From Hydrogenophaga sp. (GTDB taxonomy: Bacteria > Pseudomonadota > Gammaproteobacteria > Burkholderiales > Burkholderiaceae_C), in assembly GCA_030696525.1 (NCBI GenBank), contig JAUYSB010000107.1:1-40046 (forward strand): 40,046 nucleotides of DNA, in the 5' to 3' direction. This document shows positions 1-9,178 of this stretch, piece by piece. The notes under the pieces were generated by a model. It made no database searches and was not told the DNA's origin. It worked only from the letters and a program-made list of their open reading frames with translations. Position 1 is the first letter of the stretch. The number at the start of each line of letters is the position of its first letter. The position numbers and the translations under genes were made by a program.

Positions 1-1
1 C

Positions 2-271
2 TACAACGAGATCACCGCCACCATCGTGCTCAACCTGGGCCAGCGGGTGGTGGGCATCGTGGTCGATTCGGTGTCGGACGTGGTGGCGCTCAGTGCAGCG
101 CAGATCAAGGAGCCGCCGCAACTCACCGGCGGCATCGACACCGCCTATGTCACCGGCATCGCCACACAGGCACAGGCCAGCGGCAGCGACGAACGCATGC
201 TGATCCTGGTGGCCATCGAAAAGCTCATCAACGAGACCGAGCTGGCAGTGGCCGGCGAGGCCGCCCATTGA
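2..271 (+). CDS. cheW: CheW chemotaxis coupling protein, 3' end only
   Basis: CheW links transmembrane chemoreceptors to the histidine kinase CheA in the cytoplasmic array. The visible part is the last 89 residues, open to the left edge. It shows the typical SH3-like C-terminal half: a run ending in LNLGQRVVGIVVDSVSDVV, then AQIKEPPQ and ERMLILVAIEKL, which is how CheW proteins normally end. The start lies outside the window. An MCP gene begins 33 bases after the stop, so the two are probably co-transcribed. The cheR/cheD/cheB genes often found next are absent; cyclase genes follow the MCP instead. The family assignment is firm; which chemosensory system it serves is inferred. Confidence 0.93.
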   Translation, partial: YNEITATIVLNLGQRVVGIVVDSVSDVVALSAAQIKEPPQLTGGIDTAYVTGIATQAQASGSDERMLILVAIEKLINETELAVAGEAAH

Positions 272-304
272 ACCCCCGCCGCCCTCAGACCTGCCACTTC
301 AACC

Positions 305-2038
305 ATGAACTACCTCAACAACCTCAAGATCAGCACCCGGCTGATCCTCACGCTCAGCCTGCTGGTCCTGCTGTCGGTGGTCCTCGCCACGCAGAGCATC
401 GTGGGCGCGTCCTCGCTGCAGTCGCAGCTGGAGGACATCACCGCGCGGCGCATGACGCTGGTGGCCGACATGAACGACCTGCGGCTGGAAGTCAACCGCC
501 AGGCGCGCTCCATCCGCAACATCGCCCTGCTCGATGACCCGGCCCGCATCAAGGCCGAGCGCGACGGTGTGGAGAGCTCGCGCAAGACCGTGGGTGAGTT
601 GATGGAGAAAGCCGACAAGGCCATCCAGTCGACCAAAGGCCGCGAGATCTACGGCCGCATGGGGCAGGCCCGCACCAAGTTTACCGAAGGCGTGAACCGG
701 TTTCTGGAGATGAACGAAAAAGGACCCAAAGACCAGGCGGTGGACTTCCTGCTCGATGGCCTGCGTCCTGTCCAGCTGGCTTACCTGGACACGCTGAACG
801 AGCAAATCAAGTTCCAGACCGAAGGCGCCGAGGAAGCCGCTGCGCAAGCAGTGGAGGCGGTGGCCAAGCTGCGGATTGAAACCATCATCGAAACCGCCAT
901 CGGCATGGTGTTGGCCCTGATGCTGGGCCTGTGGATCGTGCGCTCCATTACCCGGCCCATCAACCAGGCCGTGGACGTGGCACGCGCCGTGGCCGCCGGC
1001 CGGTTGGACACCGACATCCAGGTGCGTACAAAAGACGAAACCGGTCTGCTGCTGGCTGCCCTCAAAGACATGCAGGACGGCCTGGTGCGCGTGGTGAGCA
1101 CGGTGCGCGCCGGTTCGGAATCGGTGGCCACGGCCAGCACGCAGATTTCGGAAGGCAACACCGACCTGTCGGGCCGCACCGAAGAACAGGCCAGCTCGCT
1201 GGAGGAAACGGCGGCCAGCATGGAAGAGCTCAGCAGCACGGTCAACCAGACCGCCGACAACGCCAAACAGGCCAACCAGCTGGCCCAGCAGGCGTCTGGC
1301 GTGGCAGCACAAGGCGGGCAGGTGGTCGCGCAGGTGGTGGACACCATGCGCGGCATCAGCGACAGCTCCAAGAAGATCGCCGACATCATCAGCGTGATCG
1401 ATGGCATCGCTTTCCAGACCAACATCCTGGCCTTGAATGCCGCCGTGGAAGCGGCCCGTGCGGGCGAGCAGGGCCGTGGCTTTGCGGTGGTGGCCGGCGA
1501 GGTGCGCACCCTGGCACAACGCAGCGCCGCAGCCGCCAAGGAGATCAAGGACCTGATCAGTGACAGCGTGGTGCGGGTGGATCAGGGCTCGGCCCTGGTG
1601 GACCAGGCCGGGAAGACCATGCAGGCGGTGGTGGACAGCATCCGCCGGGTGACCGACATCGTGGGCGAGATCAGCTCGGCCAGCTCCGAGCAGAGCCAGG
1701 GCGTGATGCAGATCAACGAGGCCGTGACCCAGATGGACCAGGTCACGCAGCAGAACGCCGCGCTGGTGGAAGAAATGGCGGCCGCCGCCAGCAGCCTCAA
1801 CTCGCAGGCCCAGCAACTGGTGCAGGCTGTTGCCGTGTTCCAGCTCTCAGCCAGCGACGCCACCCACCACCGCCCTGTGGCTCAGGCGCAGACGTTGCAC
1901 CAGCGCCGCCCGGTGTCCAAGCCGGCCGCGCCCAAGCGCCCCGCGCCGCTGAACGCGCCCAAGGCCGCACCTGCCGCCAAGCTGGTGCAAGCGCCCAAGC
2001 AGGGCAGCGATGGCGGGAGCGACTGGGAGTCGTTCTGA
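305..2038 (+). CDS. Methyl-accepting chemotaxis protein with C-terminal WESF tail
   Basis: A 577-residue transmembrane chemoreceptor of classic Tsr/Tar layout. TM1 is at about residues 12-32, a periplasmic helical ligand-binding segment at 35-190, TM2 at about 195-215, a HAMP domain to about 267, then the cytoplasmic methyl-accepting coiled coil. The conserved hairpin tip ([20 protein letters not shown], then [11 protein letters not shown]) lies at about residues 365-410, and the lack of large gaps fits the 36-heptad class. A basic, proline- and alanine-rich linker (about 525-565) leads to the final residues DWESF, a CheR-binding pentapeptide variant (NWETF in enterobacteria). Its position just after cheW supports array membership. 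The ligand is unknown. Confidence 0.95.
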   Translation: MNYLNNLKISTRLILTLSLLVLLSVVLATQSIVGASSLQSQLEDITARRMTLVADMNDLRLEVNRQARSIRNIALLDDPARIKAERDGVESSRKTVGELMEKADKAIQSTKGREIYGRMGQARTKFTEGVNRFLEMNEKGPKDQAVDFLLDGLRPVQLAYLDTLNEQIKFQTEGAEEAAAQAVEAVAKLRIETIIETAIGMVLALMLGLWIVRSITRPINQAVDVARAVAAGRLDTDIQVRTKDETGLLLAALKDMQDGLVRVVSTVRAGSESVATASTQISEGNTDLSGRTEEQASSLEETAASMEELSSTVNQTADNAKQANQLAQQASGVAAQGGQVVAQVVDTMRGISDSSKKIADIISVIDGIAFQTNILALNAAVEAARAGEQGRGFAVVAGEVRTLAQRSAAAAKEIKDLISDSVVRVDQGSALVDQAGKTMQAVVDSIRRVTDIVGEISSASSEQSQGVMQINEAVTQMDQVTQQNAALVEEMAAAASSLNSQAQQLVQAVAVFQLSASDATHHRPVAQAQTLHQRRPVSKPAAPKRPAPLNAPKAAPAAKLVQAPKQGSDGGSDWESF

Positions 2039-2084
2039 GCGACTGCGCCCAGGATTGCAAACCACCCCAGCACACGCTGACGCC

Positions 2085-4298
2085 ATGAATTCGCCAGGCT
2101 TGAACCGCGCGCTGCGATCGGATGCACTGCCCTACTGGGGTGGCGCCGTGCTGGTCTGCCTGCTCATCCTGGTCATGACCGGCGTCACGCTGTGGCAGGA
2201 AAAACAGCGTTACCGGGAGCGCTCCGACGTCTTCGCACAAAACACCACGCGCTTGCTGGCACAGCACATCGAAGATGTGTTGCGGCACGGTGACAGCATT
2301 TTGCAGTCGGTGGCCTACCGACATCAGCAAGATGCGACGCGTGGCGCCTTGGACAGCGAACGCTTCACCGCCTACCTGTCCCACCAGTTGTTGGTCTCCA
2401 AACCGTTCATGGCCATCCGTGTGGTGGATGTCAACGGCATCGTGCGTTTCGGCACGGGCGATGCGGTGGCGCCCATTGATGTGACCGATCGCGACTATTT
2501 CCAGCGCCTGAGAGCCTTGCCGCGTGGGTCGGCCGACCATCCGTTGCTGGTGGCGGCCCCGCTCCTGCTGCGCCTGACCCAACAGTGGGGCTTGGTGCTG
2601 GCGCGGCGCATCGAAGCACCGAACGGCGAATTTGCCGGTGTGGTGTTCATGACACTGCACAACGAGGTGTTCGGCGAGCTGTTTGAATCCATCAAACTCG
2701 GGCCCAACGGCGCCATCGTGCTGCGCACCGCCGACCTGGCCCAGATCGACCGCTACCGCCGTGGCCCGATGGCCAACCAGGAAGTGGGCAACCAGCGCGT
2801 CTCGCAGACGCTGCGCGACCTCATTGCGCGCGACCCGGTGGCTGGCACCTACGAGGCCACCACCCAGTTCGATCACGTGGAGCGCTTCTACTCCTACCTG
2901 CGGGTGGGGGAGTACCCGCTCTACATCCTGGTGGGCGAAGCCACGCGGGATTTTGTGCACCACCTCGGGGCCACCACCCACGCGCTGCTGGCGTTCAGCG
3001 GCCTGATGCTGGTGCTGACTGTGGTGGGGTTCTGGCACATGCACCGCCTGGCCCAGCATCGCCTGAAAGCCCAGGTGAACCAGCAAGCGGCCCACATCCT
3101 GGCGGCCTCGCCCCTGGGCATGTTGCTGCTGGACGAGCAGGATGTGATTCGCCACGCGAACCCGGCAGCGAGTCGACTGCTGGGCTACACCGCCCTGGAA
3201 CTGGAGGGCATGGCGGGCCAGCGCCTGGTGGCGGCGGACCAGTCGGCCGCGCCGCCGCCGTCGGGTAACCGACCCAGACGCGAACTGACAGCGCAGCGCC
3301 GTGATGGCACCTACGTCCCGGTGCGCATCACGCGCTCGGTACTTGAACTGGAAGGACAGGCCCACGCGATCCTGGTGGTCGAAGACCTGACCCGGCGCCG
3401 CCAGACCGAAGCACGGCTGCACGAACTGCTGCGCTTCAAGACCGCCATCCTCAACCACAGCCCCTACGCCATTGTGGTGACCGACCCGCAGGACCGCATC
3501 ACGCTGTTCAACCCGGCCGCTGAGCGCTTGTTCGGCTACCAAGCACAAGAAGTTGCACAGCGACATGTGCGCAGCTTGCTGCGGGTGCCGGGCGCCTCGA
3601 CCGAGCCTGTGGAGGCCAACGGACAGGTGCACGAGGTGCGCTACGTGCGCAAGGACGGGTCTCGGTTCACGGCGTCAATCATCAAGTCGGCCTTGACGGA
3701 CGACGCCGGACAGATCGTGGGCTACCTGGGCATGGTGTCCGACATCACCGAGCTCAAACGCGCCGAAGAGAAACTCAACCACCTCGCCCACTTCGACGCT
3801 CTGACCGACCTGCCCAACCGCGTGCTGTTTTCGCAGCGGGTGGTGCAGGGCCTGGAGCTGGCTAAACGGCACCAACAACGCCTCGCCTTGCTGTTTCTGG
3901 ACCTGGACGAATTCAAACCGATCAACGACACCTGGGGCCACGCCATGGGCGACCGGCTGCTGCAGGTGATGGGGCAACGCATCAGCGCCTGCCTGAGGGC
4001 GTCAGACGCGGTGGGCCGCGTGGGTGGCGACGAATTTGTGGTGCTGCTGATGGAGCTGCATTCGGTGGCAGATGCGGTGCAGGTGGCCGACAAGATACGC
4101 GTCGCCCTGACCCAGCCCGTGACGCTGGACGAACACACCCTGCAGGTCGGCACATCGGTGGGCCTTGCGATGTACCCCGAACACGGCGACACCGAGGCCA
4201 TGCTGATGAAACACGCCGACGACGCCATGTACCAGGCCAAGGCCCAGGGCCGCAACCGGGTGGTGGTGTACACACCGACCGACGGAGTGATGCCTTGA
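2085..4298 (+). CDS. Membrane diguanylate cyclase, Cache-PAS-PAS-GGDEF
   Basis: A 737-residue protein expected to make c-di-GMP from two GTP. TM1 (about 17-38) and TM2 (about 298-320) bracket a large periplasmic region of double-Cache type. Two PAS domains follow (about 335-440 and 455-565), then a GGDEF domain (about 580-735). The catalytic GGDEF motif is intact, as are the metal-binding LDLDEFK and NDTWGH segments. RASD stands five residues before GGDEF, so the product-inhibition I-site (RxxD) is kept. There is no EAL domain. I chose ATG 2085 because the reading frame upstream overlaps the MCP. It lies 46 bases after the MCP stop and its own stop overlaps the next gene's start by one base. 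It is a dedicated cyclase responding to a periplasmic signal; the ligand is unknown. Confidence 0.92.
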   Translation: MNSPGLNRALRSDALPYWGGAVLVCLLILVMTGVTLWQEKQRYRERSDVFAQNTTRLLAQHIEDVLRHGDSILQSVAYRHQQDATRGALDSERFTAYLSHQLLVSKPFMAIRVVDVNGIVRFGTGDAVAPIDVTDRDYFQRLRALPRGSADHPLLVAAPLLLRLTQQWGLVLARRIEAPNGEFAGVVFMTLHNEVFGELFESIKLGPNGAIVLRTADLAQIDRYRRGPMANQEVGNQRVSQTLRDLIARDPVAGTYEATTQFDHVERFYSYLRVGEYPLYILVGEATRDFVHHLGATTHALLAFSGLMLVLTVVGFWHMHRLAQHRLKAQVNQQAAHILAASPLGMLLLDEQDVIRHANPAASRLLGYTALELEGMAGQRLVAADQSAAPPPSGNRPRRELTAQRRDGTYVPVRITRSVLELEGQAHAILVVEDLTRRRQTEARLHELLRFKTAILNHSPYAIVVTDPQDRITLFNPAAERLFGYQAQEVAQRHVRSLLRVPGASTEPVEANGQVHEVRYVRKDGSRFTASIIKSALTDDAGQIVGYLGMVSDITELKRAEEKLNHLAHFDALTDLPNRVLFSQRVVQGLELAKRHQQRLALLFLDLDEFKPINDTWGHAMGDRLLQVMGQRISACLRASDAVGRVGGDEFVVLLMELHSVADAVQVADKIRVALTQPVTLDEHTLQVGTSVGLAMYPEHGDTEAMLMKHADDAMYQAKAQGRNRVVVYTPTDGVMP

Positions 4299-5251
4299 TG
4301 AACCCGCAGGCAGACATCGCCACGCTTCAGCTGCTCATGCGCTTGCGACGCGCGCTGACGGCGGTGTTCCTCGGCTGCCTGTTGCCGGCCTGTGACAGCC
4401 ACCGCGAATCACCGCAGGGCCCCAGCTATGGCAGCGACGCAGACCCGCGTCCCGTGCTGCGTCTGGCCATTCACCCCCTGCACAACCCGGTGCACCTGGT
4501 GCGCACCTATCAGCCACTGATCGACCACCTGCAGAGCCAGTTGCCCGGCTACCGGTTCGAGCTCGAAGCCTCGCGCGACTACGACAGCTTTGAGCGCAAA
4601 ATCGACGCGCGTGCGCCCGAGCTGCTGTTGCCCAACCCGCTGCAGACCCTGACCGCCATCGAACGGGATTACACCGTGGTGGCCATGGCTGGCGACCCGG
4701 AGGAATTCCGGGGCGTGCTGCTGGTGCCCGTCGATTCCCCGATCCGCCACCCGCGCGATCTGAAAGGTCGGCGTGTCAGCTTTCCGGCCCCCACGGCCCT
4801 GGCCGCGGCCATCATGACGCAGCGCCTGATGCAAAGCCACGCCCTGCAGCCGGGCCGCGATGTGGAGCTGCTCTACGTCGGCTCGCAGGAGTCGTCCATG
4901 GTGGCGGCCATCCAGGGCCTGAGCGACGCCGCATCGACCTGGCTGCAACCTTGGCGCGACTTCCAGCTCGACCGACCCCAAGAAGCGTCGCGACTGCGGG
5001 TGCTGGCCATCACACCTGCCCTGGTCAACAACGCAGTCATGGTGCGCAACGACCTGCCTGCGGCGCTGCGCACCGACCTGGCGCGGGTGTTGTTGGCCCT
5101 GCATCTGGATGCCCGCCAGCAGCCCGTGCTGGAGGCCGCGCGCATTCGCCGTTTCAGCCCCGCCAACAACGCCACCTACCACGTGGTCCGGGCCTACCTG
5201 GCGGCAGCCGCCGTCCCCACCCCAACGCCGCCTGCGGCCCCCAAACCATGA
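4298..5251 (+). CDS. PhnD-type periplasmic binding lipoprotein
   Basis: A 317-residue member of the phosphate/phosphonate (PhnD-like) substrate-binding family. The N-terminus has arginines, a hydrophobic stretch and a lipobox LLPAC at about residues 27-31, so it should be lipid-anchored, facing the periplasm. After a short linker come LRLAIHPLHNPVHL and YQPLIDHLQSQLPGYRFELE, typical of the first lobe, and the PRDLKGRRVSFPAP motif that marks this family. ATG 4298 shares one base with the preceding stop; a TTG at 4295 is an alternative. No permease or ATPase gene is nearby. Since the flanking genes encode membrane c-di-GMP enzymes, I infer a role as a periplasmic sensor subunit rather than a transporter component. 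The ligand is unknown. Confidence 0.88.
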   Translation: MNPQADIATLQLLMRLRRALTAVFLGCLLPACDSHRESPQGPSYGSDADPRPVLRLAIHPLHNPVHLVRTYQPLIDHLQSQLPGYRFELEASRDYDSFERKIDARAPELLLPNPLQTLTAIERDYTVVAMAGDPEEFRGVLLVPVDSPIRHPRDLKGRRVSFPAPTALAAAIMTQRLMQSHALQPGRDVELLYVGSQESSMVAAIQGLSDAASTWLQPWRDFQLDRPQEASRLRVLAITPALVNNAVMVRNDLPAALRTDLARVLLALHLDARQQPVLEAARIRRFSPANNATYHVVRAYLAAAAVPTPTPPAAPKP

Positions 5252-7755
5252 CGGACCGCCCAACACGCGACTGGTCGCCCATGCGCTGGCTCGCGCGCAG
5301 CATCAAACGCCAGCTGCTGTCAGCCATCGTGCTGGTGCTGGTGGTGCTGATCGCCGGGTTCACCACCGATGTGCTGATGCGCCAAAAAAAACACCTGGCG
5401 CAACAGCAGCAAACGCTGGCCACTGACCTCGCCCACACGCTGGCGGTGTCGGCCGCCAGCTGGGTGCTGGCGCGCGACATGGTGGGCCTGACCGAGCTGA
5501 TTGACGCCCAGCGCGTGCAGGAGGATCTGGTGTTTGCCATGCTGCTGGACCGCCATGGCCGCGTGCTGGCCCACAGCGACCCCCAACGCATCGGCCAGGA
5601 TGTGCTGGACCTGCCCACGCCGCCGGCCGAGCGCCTGTACGCAAACGAAGCCGCGCTGGTGGATGCCGTGGCACCCGCTCTCATCGGAAAGGTGCATGTG
5701 GGTTGGGCGCGGGTGGGCCTGAGTCAGCATGCTGCACAGCAGCAGATGCGCCAGTTGCTGTGGGACGCTTTGCGCTACGGGGTGTTGGCGGTGCTGGCCG
5801 GCGGTGTGCTGGCCTTGCTGGCGGTGCGCCGCATGACGCGCCATTTGCAGGACATTCAGCGGGTGGCGGAGCGGGTCGAGGGTGGCGACGACTCGGCGCG
5901 TGTGCCGAACCCCGGCGAGGATGAAATCGGCCGGTTGGGCCAGTATTTCAACCGCATGCTCGAGCGCCTACAGGTGCGCAGCCAGGAACTGACCGACAGC
6001 GAGAGCTACAACAAATCGCTGTTCGCGGAATCGCGCGTCGCCATGGTGGTGATGGACCCGATCAGCCTGCGTTTCATCGATTGCAACGCTGCCGCGCAGC
6101 AAATCTATGGGCTTCCCAGCCGCTCGGTGCTGCTGGGTCTCACGCCCAAAGATGTGTCGGCCGAACGGCAGTACGACGGCACGCCGTCGGATGTCGCTGC
6201 GCTGAGTCAGATACGCCTTGCGCTGGCACAAGGTGAGCGGATGTTTGACTGGCGGCATCGCCGGCCAGACGGTGAGCTGTGGGATGCCGAGGTGCGCCTG
6301 ATGTCGGTGCAGACCCGGCGCGGTCGCTTTCTGCAAATCACGCTGGAAGACATCACCCGCCGCCGCCAGGCCGAACACGACATTCACCGCCTGGCCTACT
6401 ACGACACCTTGACGCAGTTGCCCAACCGCCGGCTGATGCTGGACCGCCTGAGGGCGGCCATCGCCAACGCCAGCCCGGGCAGGCCAGCGGCCTTGCTGCT
6501 GCTGGACATCGACCACTTCAAAGCCGTCAACGACACCCAGGGGCACGCGGCAGGCGACCGGCTTCTGCTGGAGGTGACGCGCCGGCTGCAGCAGTTGTTT
6601 CCCAACCCCACGGCATTGGCCCGATTGGGCGGCGATGAATTTGGGGTGATTGTTGAGGCGGTGGCAGACGACACCCCTCAGACCACCGACGCCATCGAGC
6701 TCATGGCGACCACGCTCCTCAAGCGACTGAGCGAGCCCTACGACGTGGCGCAGGAAAGGGGATTGGTGGCACCACACTACTGCACCGCGAGCTTGGGCAT
6801 CGTGGTGTTCCAGGGACAGGGCTTCAGTGCAGACGAGGTGCTGCAGCATGCCGACACCGCCTTGCACAAAGCCAAGGCGTCCGGGCGCAACAGCTTCCGC
6901 TTCTTTGACCCCGACATGCAGGCGGCTGTGCTGGCGCGCGTGGCGCTGGAGGCCGAATTGCGCCAGGCGGTCGAACGTGAAGAACTGGCGCTGTACCTGC
7001 AACCCCAAGTCAATGCACAGCATGAGGTGGTGGGCGGCGAGGTGCTTTTGCGCTGGCTTCACCCGACCCGGGGTGTGGTCTCACCCATGGACTTCATCCC
7101 CTTGGCCGAGGAGACGGGGCTGATCATCCCGATCGGCCGTTGGGTGCTGGAACAGGCATGCCGGCACCTCGTCGATTGGGCCCGCGATCCGGTCACCGCG
7201 CACTGGTCGCTGTCGGTCAACGTCAGCGCGCGCCAGATGGGCCAGCCCGACTTCCAGCAGCAGTTGCAGGGCATCCTGGAGCGCAGCGGGGCCAACGCAC
7301 AGCGGCTCAAGATCGAAATCACCGAAAGCGTGATGATGGAACACGCCGAGTCCACCCTGAGCACCATGTGGCGCCTCAAGGGCATGGGGCTGACCTTTTC
7401 GATGGACGACTTCGGCACCGGCTACTCGTCCCTGTCCTACCTCAAGCGCCTGCCGCTGGACCAGCTCAAGATCGACCGTTCGTTCGTGCGCGACATCCAG
7501 TCCGATGCGAACGACACCGCCATTGCCCGCACCGTGGTGGCGCTGGGACAGAGCCTGGGCATGGTGGTCGTTGCCGAAGGCGTTGAAACCCAGGCCCAGC
7601 TCACCGTGCTGCAGCAGTTGGGTTGCCATCTGTACCAGGGCTACCTCTTTGGCCGGCCCTTCCCCATGGCGGAGCTGGCGGCTTGGCAAGCGGCGCATGA
7701 GAAACGGCGCGCCCTTGGGGCCGCAACGGTGACAGAACCGATGAAAAATCAATGA
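5248..7755 (+). CDS. Membrane HAMP-PAS-GGDEF-EAL protein
   Basis: An 835-residue bifunctional-type c-di-GMP protein. TM1 is at about 18-40, a periplasmic segment of about 130 residues follows, then TM2 at about 172-193, HAMP to about 247, PAS at 255-370, GGDEF at 375-557 and EAL at 565-820. The GGDEF motif and LDIDHFK are intact, but the I-site position reads PNPT, so RxxD inhibition is lost. The EAL domain starts EVLLRW and keeps NVSARQ, EITES, DDFGTG, KIDRSF and EGVET, so phosphodiesterase activity is likely. ATG 5248 overlaps the binding-protein stop in ATGA, indicating translational coupling; the open frame upstream of it is only a shadow of that gene. The coupled lipoprotein is a plausible signal partner. 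Net activity cannot be read from sequence. Confidence 0.93.
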   Translation: MTDRPTRDWSPMRWLARSIKRQLLSAIVLVLVVLIAGFTTDVLMRQKKHLAQQQQTLATDLAHTLAVSAASWVLARDMVGLTELIDAQRVQEDLVFAMLLDRHGRVLAHSDPQRIGQDVLDLPTPPAERLYANEAALVDAVAPALIGKVHVGWARVGLSQHAAQQQMRQLLWDALRYGVLAVLAGGVLALLAVRRMTRHLQDIQRVAERVEGGDDSARVPNPGEDEIGRLGQYFNRMLERLQVRSQELTDSESYNKSLFAESRVAMVVMDPISLRFIDCNAAAQQIYGLPSRSVLLGLTPKDVSAERQYDGTPSDVAALSQIRLALAQGERMFDWRHRRPDGELWDAEVRLMSVQTRRGRFLQITLEDITRRRQAEHDIHRLAYYDTLTQLPNRRLMLDRLRAAIANASPGRPAALLLLDIDHFKAVNDTQGHAAGDRLLLEVTRRLQQLFPNPTALARLGGDEFGVIVEAVADDTPQTTDAIELMATTLLKRLSEPYDVAQERGLVAPHYCTASLGIVVFQGQGFSADEVLQHADTALHKAKASGRNSFRFFDPDMQAAVLARVALEAELRQAVEREELALYLQPQVNAQHEVVGGEVLLRWLHPTRGVVSPMDFIPLAEETGLIIPIGRWVLEQACRHLVDWARDPVTAHWSLSVNVSARQMGQPDFQQQLQGILERSGANAQRLKIEITESVMMEHAESTLSTMWRLKGMGLTFSMDDFGTGYSSLSYLKRLPLDQLKIDRSFVRDIQSDANDTAIARTVVALGQSLGMVVVAEGVETQAQLTVLQQLGCHLYQGYLFGRPFPMAELAAWQAAHEKRRALGAATVTEPMKNQ

Positions 7756-8195
7756 CAAGGCGAATTTCAGTGGATGTTTTCAACTGCCTTCTGGCACCCC
7801 ACACGTCGTTGCCAGGGCCGGGTGCCGACACATTTGTTCTGCCTGAAGGAGAGGGCTTACCGACGGGTGAGCATTTGCAGCTCCTGCATAGCTTGTTCCC
7901 TGGATGCGCCTGGCTCACGGTGCCTCAGGTCGCCGCGTGCCTGAAGTTGAGCGCGGGCCACATCTACAACCTGCACAGCACGGGCCGCTTGCCTTTCAAG
8001 ATGACCAAGTACCAGTCGGGCAGGTTGCGCGCATCGGTGCGGGACATTGCAGCCTACATGGACAGCCAGCAGACCCAGCAGTTGTTGGGTAAGCGCTTGC
8101 CGCGCGGCCCCCGGCTGCGGTGGTTGTACGCAGCCAACCAACTTAACGGGCCTGACGCAGATCGAAACGGACAGTACAACGGAGCGTACCCATGA
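7752..8195 (+). CDS. Small helix-turn-helix protein in c-di-GMP operon
   Basis: A 147-residue protein that I cannot name. The centre (about residues 54-105) looks like a MerR/excisionase-type helix-turn-helix: LTVPQVAACLKL, then GHIYNLHSTGRLPF, a basic stretch KMTKYQSGRLR that could form a wing, and SVRDIAAYMDS. The N-terminal 50 residues have no recognisable domain. The C-terminus is basic (GKRLPRGPRLRW) and then low in structure. Start and stop both sit in ATGA overlaps with the GGDEF-EAL gene before it and the REC-GGDEF gene after it, so it is made as part of the same coupled operon. DNA binding is likely; control of the operon or of a motility or biofilm target is inference. A phage excisionase seems unlikely because no integrase is near. 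Confidence 0.8.
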   Translation: MTRRISVDVFNCLLAPHTSLPGPGADTFVLPEGEGLPTGEHLQLLHSLFPGCAWLTVPQVAACLKLSAGHIYNLHSTGRLPFKMTKYQSGRLRASVRDIAAYMDSQQTQQLLGKRLPRGPRLRWLYAANQLNGPDADRNGQYNGAYP

Positions 8196-9178
8196 TCAGC
8201 TTGCCCAACAGCGACGGTTGCCGCGTGCTGGTCGTGGACGACCAGCGCAGCACCCGGCTGGCGCTGACGATGGTGTTGAAACAGGCCGGCTACACCGTGC
8301 TGGAGGCGGACTCCGCCACCTCTGCGCTGGAGGTTTTTCAGCGCGAGCGGCCCGACGTGGTCATGCTCGACATCGAGATGCCCCAGCACGACGGTTACTG
8401 GGCGGCCAGCCGCATCCGTGAAAACGAGGTGGGTAACTGGACGCCTATCGTCTTTGTCTCGGGCATGAGCATGGAGCTCAACCTGTGGCGGGGCGTCGAG
8501 GCCGGCGGTGACGACTACCTCGTCAAGCCGGTGCCGCCCGTGGTGCTCCTGGCCAAGATGCGTAGCATCCAGCGCCAGATCGAGATGCGGCGGCAGTGGC
8601 TGTTTGCCCTGCAGGAACTGCGCCACGCCAACGCCACCTTGAGCCATCTGAGCGAAACCGACGGGCTGACAGGCCTGCTCAACCGCCGTGGGCTGGATCG
8701 ACACATTGAAGCCGCCATCCACCAGGCGCACCAGCGGCGCAAGCCCCTGACCTTGCTGCTGTGCGACGTGGACCATTTCAAGCTCTACAACGACACGCTG
8801 GGCCACCAGGCGGGAGACGACTGCTTGTCCGCCATCGGCGATGTGTTTCGTTCAAGCTGCCAGCGCGAGGGCCAACACGCTGGCCGGTATGGCGGCGAGG
8901 AGTTTGCGCTGGTGCTGAGCGACACGCCCAAGTCGGGCGCCATGACCTTTGCCCGCGCGCTGATGAACCTGCTGGCGGCCCAGCGCCTGCCGCACCCGAA
9001 GTCCAGCACCGGTGACTGGGTGACCATCTCGGGCGGCATCACCACCTGCATCCCCGATGAGCACACCTCGGCACAGGGCCTGATCCAACGGGCCGACGAG
9101 GCACTGTATGTAGCCAAAGGACGCGGGCGGAACAGGTTCTTCAGCTACGAGATGCGGTTGGACACGCTGCAGAAATGA
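8192..9178 (+). CDS. Response regulator diguanylate cyclase, REC-GGDEF
   Basis: A soluble 328-residue cyclase of PleD/WspR-like output type with a single receiver. REC covers about 8-125: acidic pair D16/D17, phospho-acceptor D60 in MLDIEMP, and K112 in YLVKP. After a linker helix comes GGDEF (about 150-320) with GGEEF at the active site and CDVDHFK and NDTLGH intact, so the enzyme should be active. The I-site position reads REGQ: the arginine is kept but the aspartate is lost, so product inhibition may be weak. ATG 8192 overlaps the previous stop by four bases. No histidine kinase gene is in this operon; CheA or an unlinked kinase could be the phosphodonor. It is the last gene of the overlapping series. 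Confidence 0.94.
   Translation: MISLPNSDGCRVLVVDDQRSTRLALTMVLKQAGYTVLEADSATSALEVFQRERPDVVMLDIEMPQHDGYWAASRIRENEVGNWTPIVFVSGMSMELNLWRGVEAGGDDYLVKPVPPVVLLAKMRSIQRQIEMRRQWLFALQELRHANATLSHLSETDGLTGLLNRRGLDRHIEAAIHQAHQRRKPLTLLLCDVDHFKLYNDTLGHQAGDDCLSAIGDVFRSSCQREGQHAGRYGGEEFALVLSDTPKSGAMTFARALMNLLAAQRLPHPKSSTGDWVTISGGITTCIPDEHTSAQGLIQRADEALYVAKGRGRNRFFSYEMRLDTLQK

Noticed and set aside
299-1816. A 505-codon open frame antisense to the first MCP
   Set aside because: High-GC codon-position shadow of the MCP gene. Low-complexity His/Ala/Gly/Leu-rich translation with no domain, while the sense frame is a complete receptor.
1797-3632. A 611-codon antisense open frame across the MCP end and the Cache-GGDEF gene
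   Set aside because: Crosses two well-supported sense genes, has a His/Gln/Arg-rich composition and no recognisable motif.
4298-5251. An ABC importer for phosphonate or phosphate based on the PhnD-type protein
   Set aside because: No permease or ATPase gene lies anywhere in the window, and both neighbours are c-di-GMP enzymes.
7752-8195. A prophage excisionase marking an integrated element
   Set aside because: No integrase, att-like repeat or phage gene nearby, and the gene overlaps operon partners at both ends.
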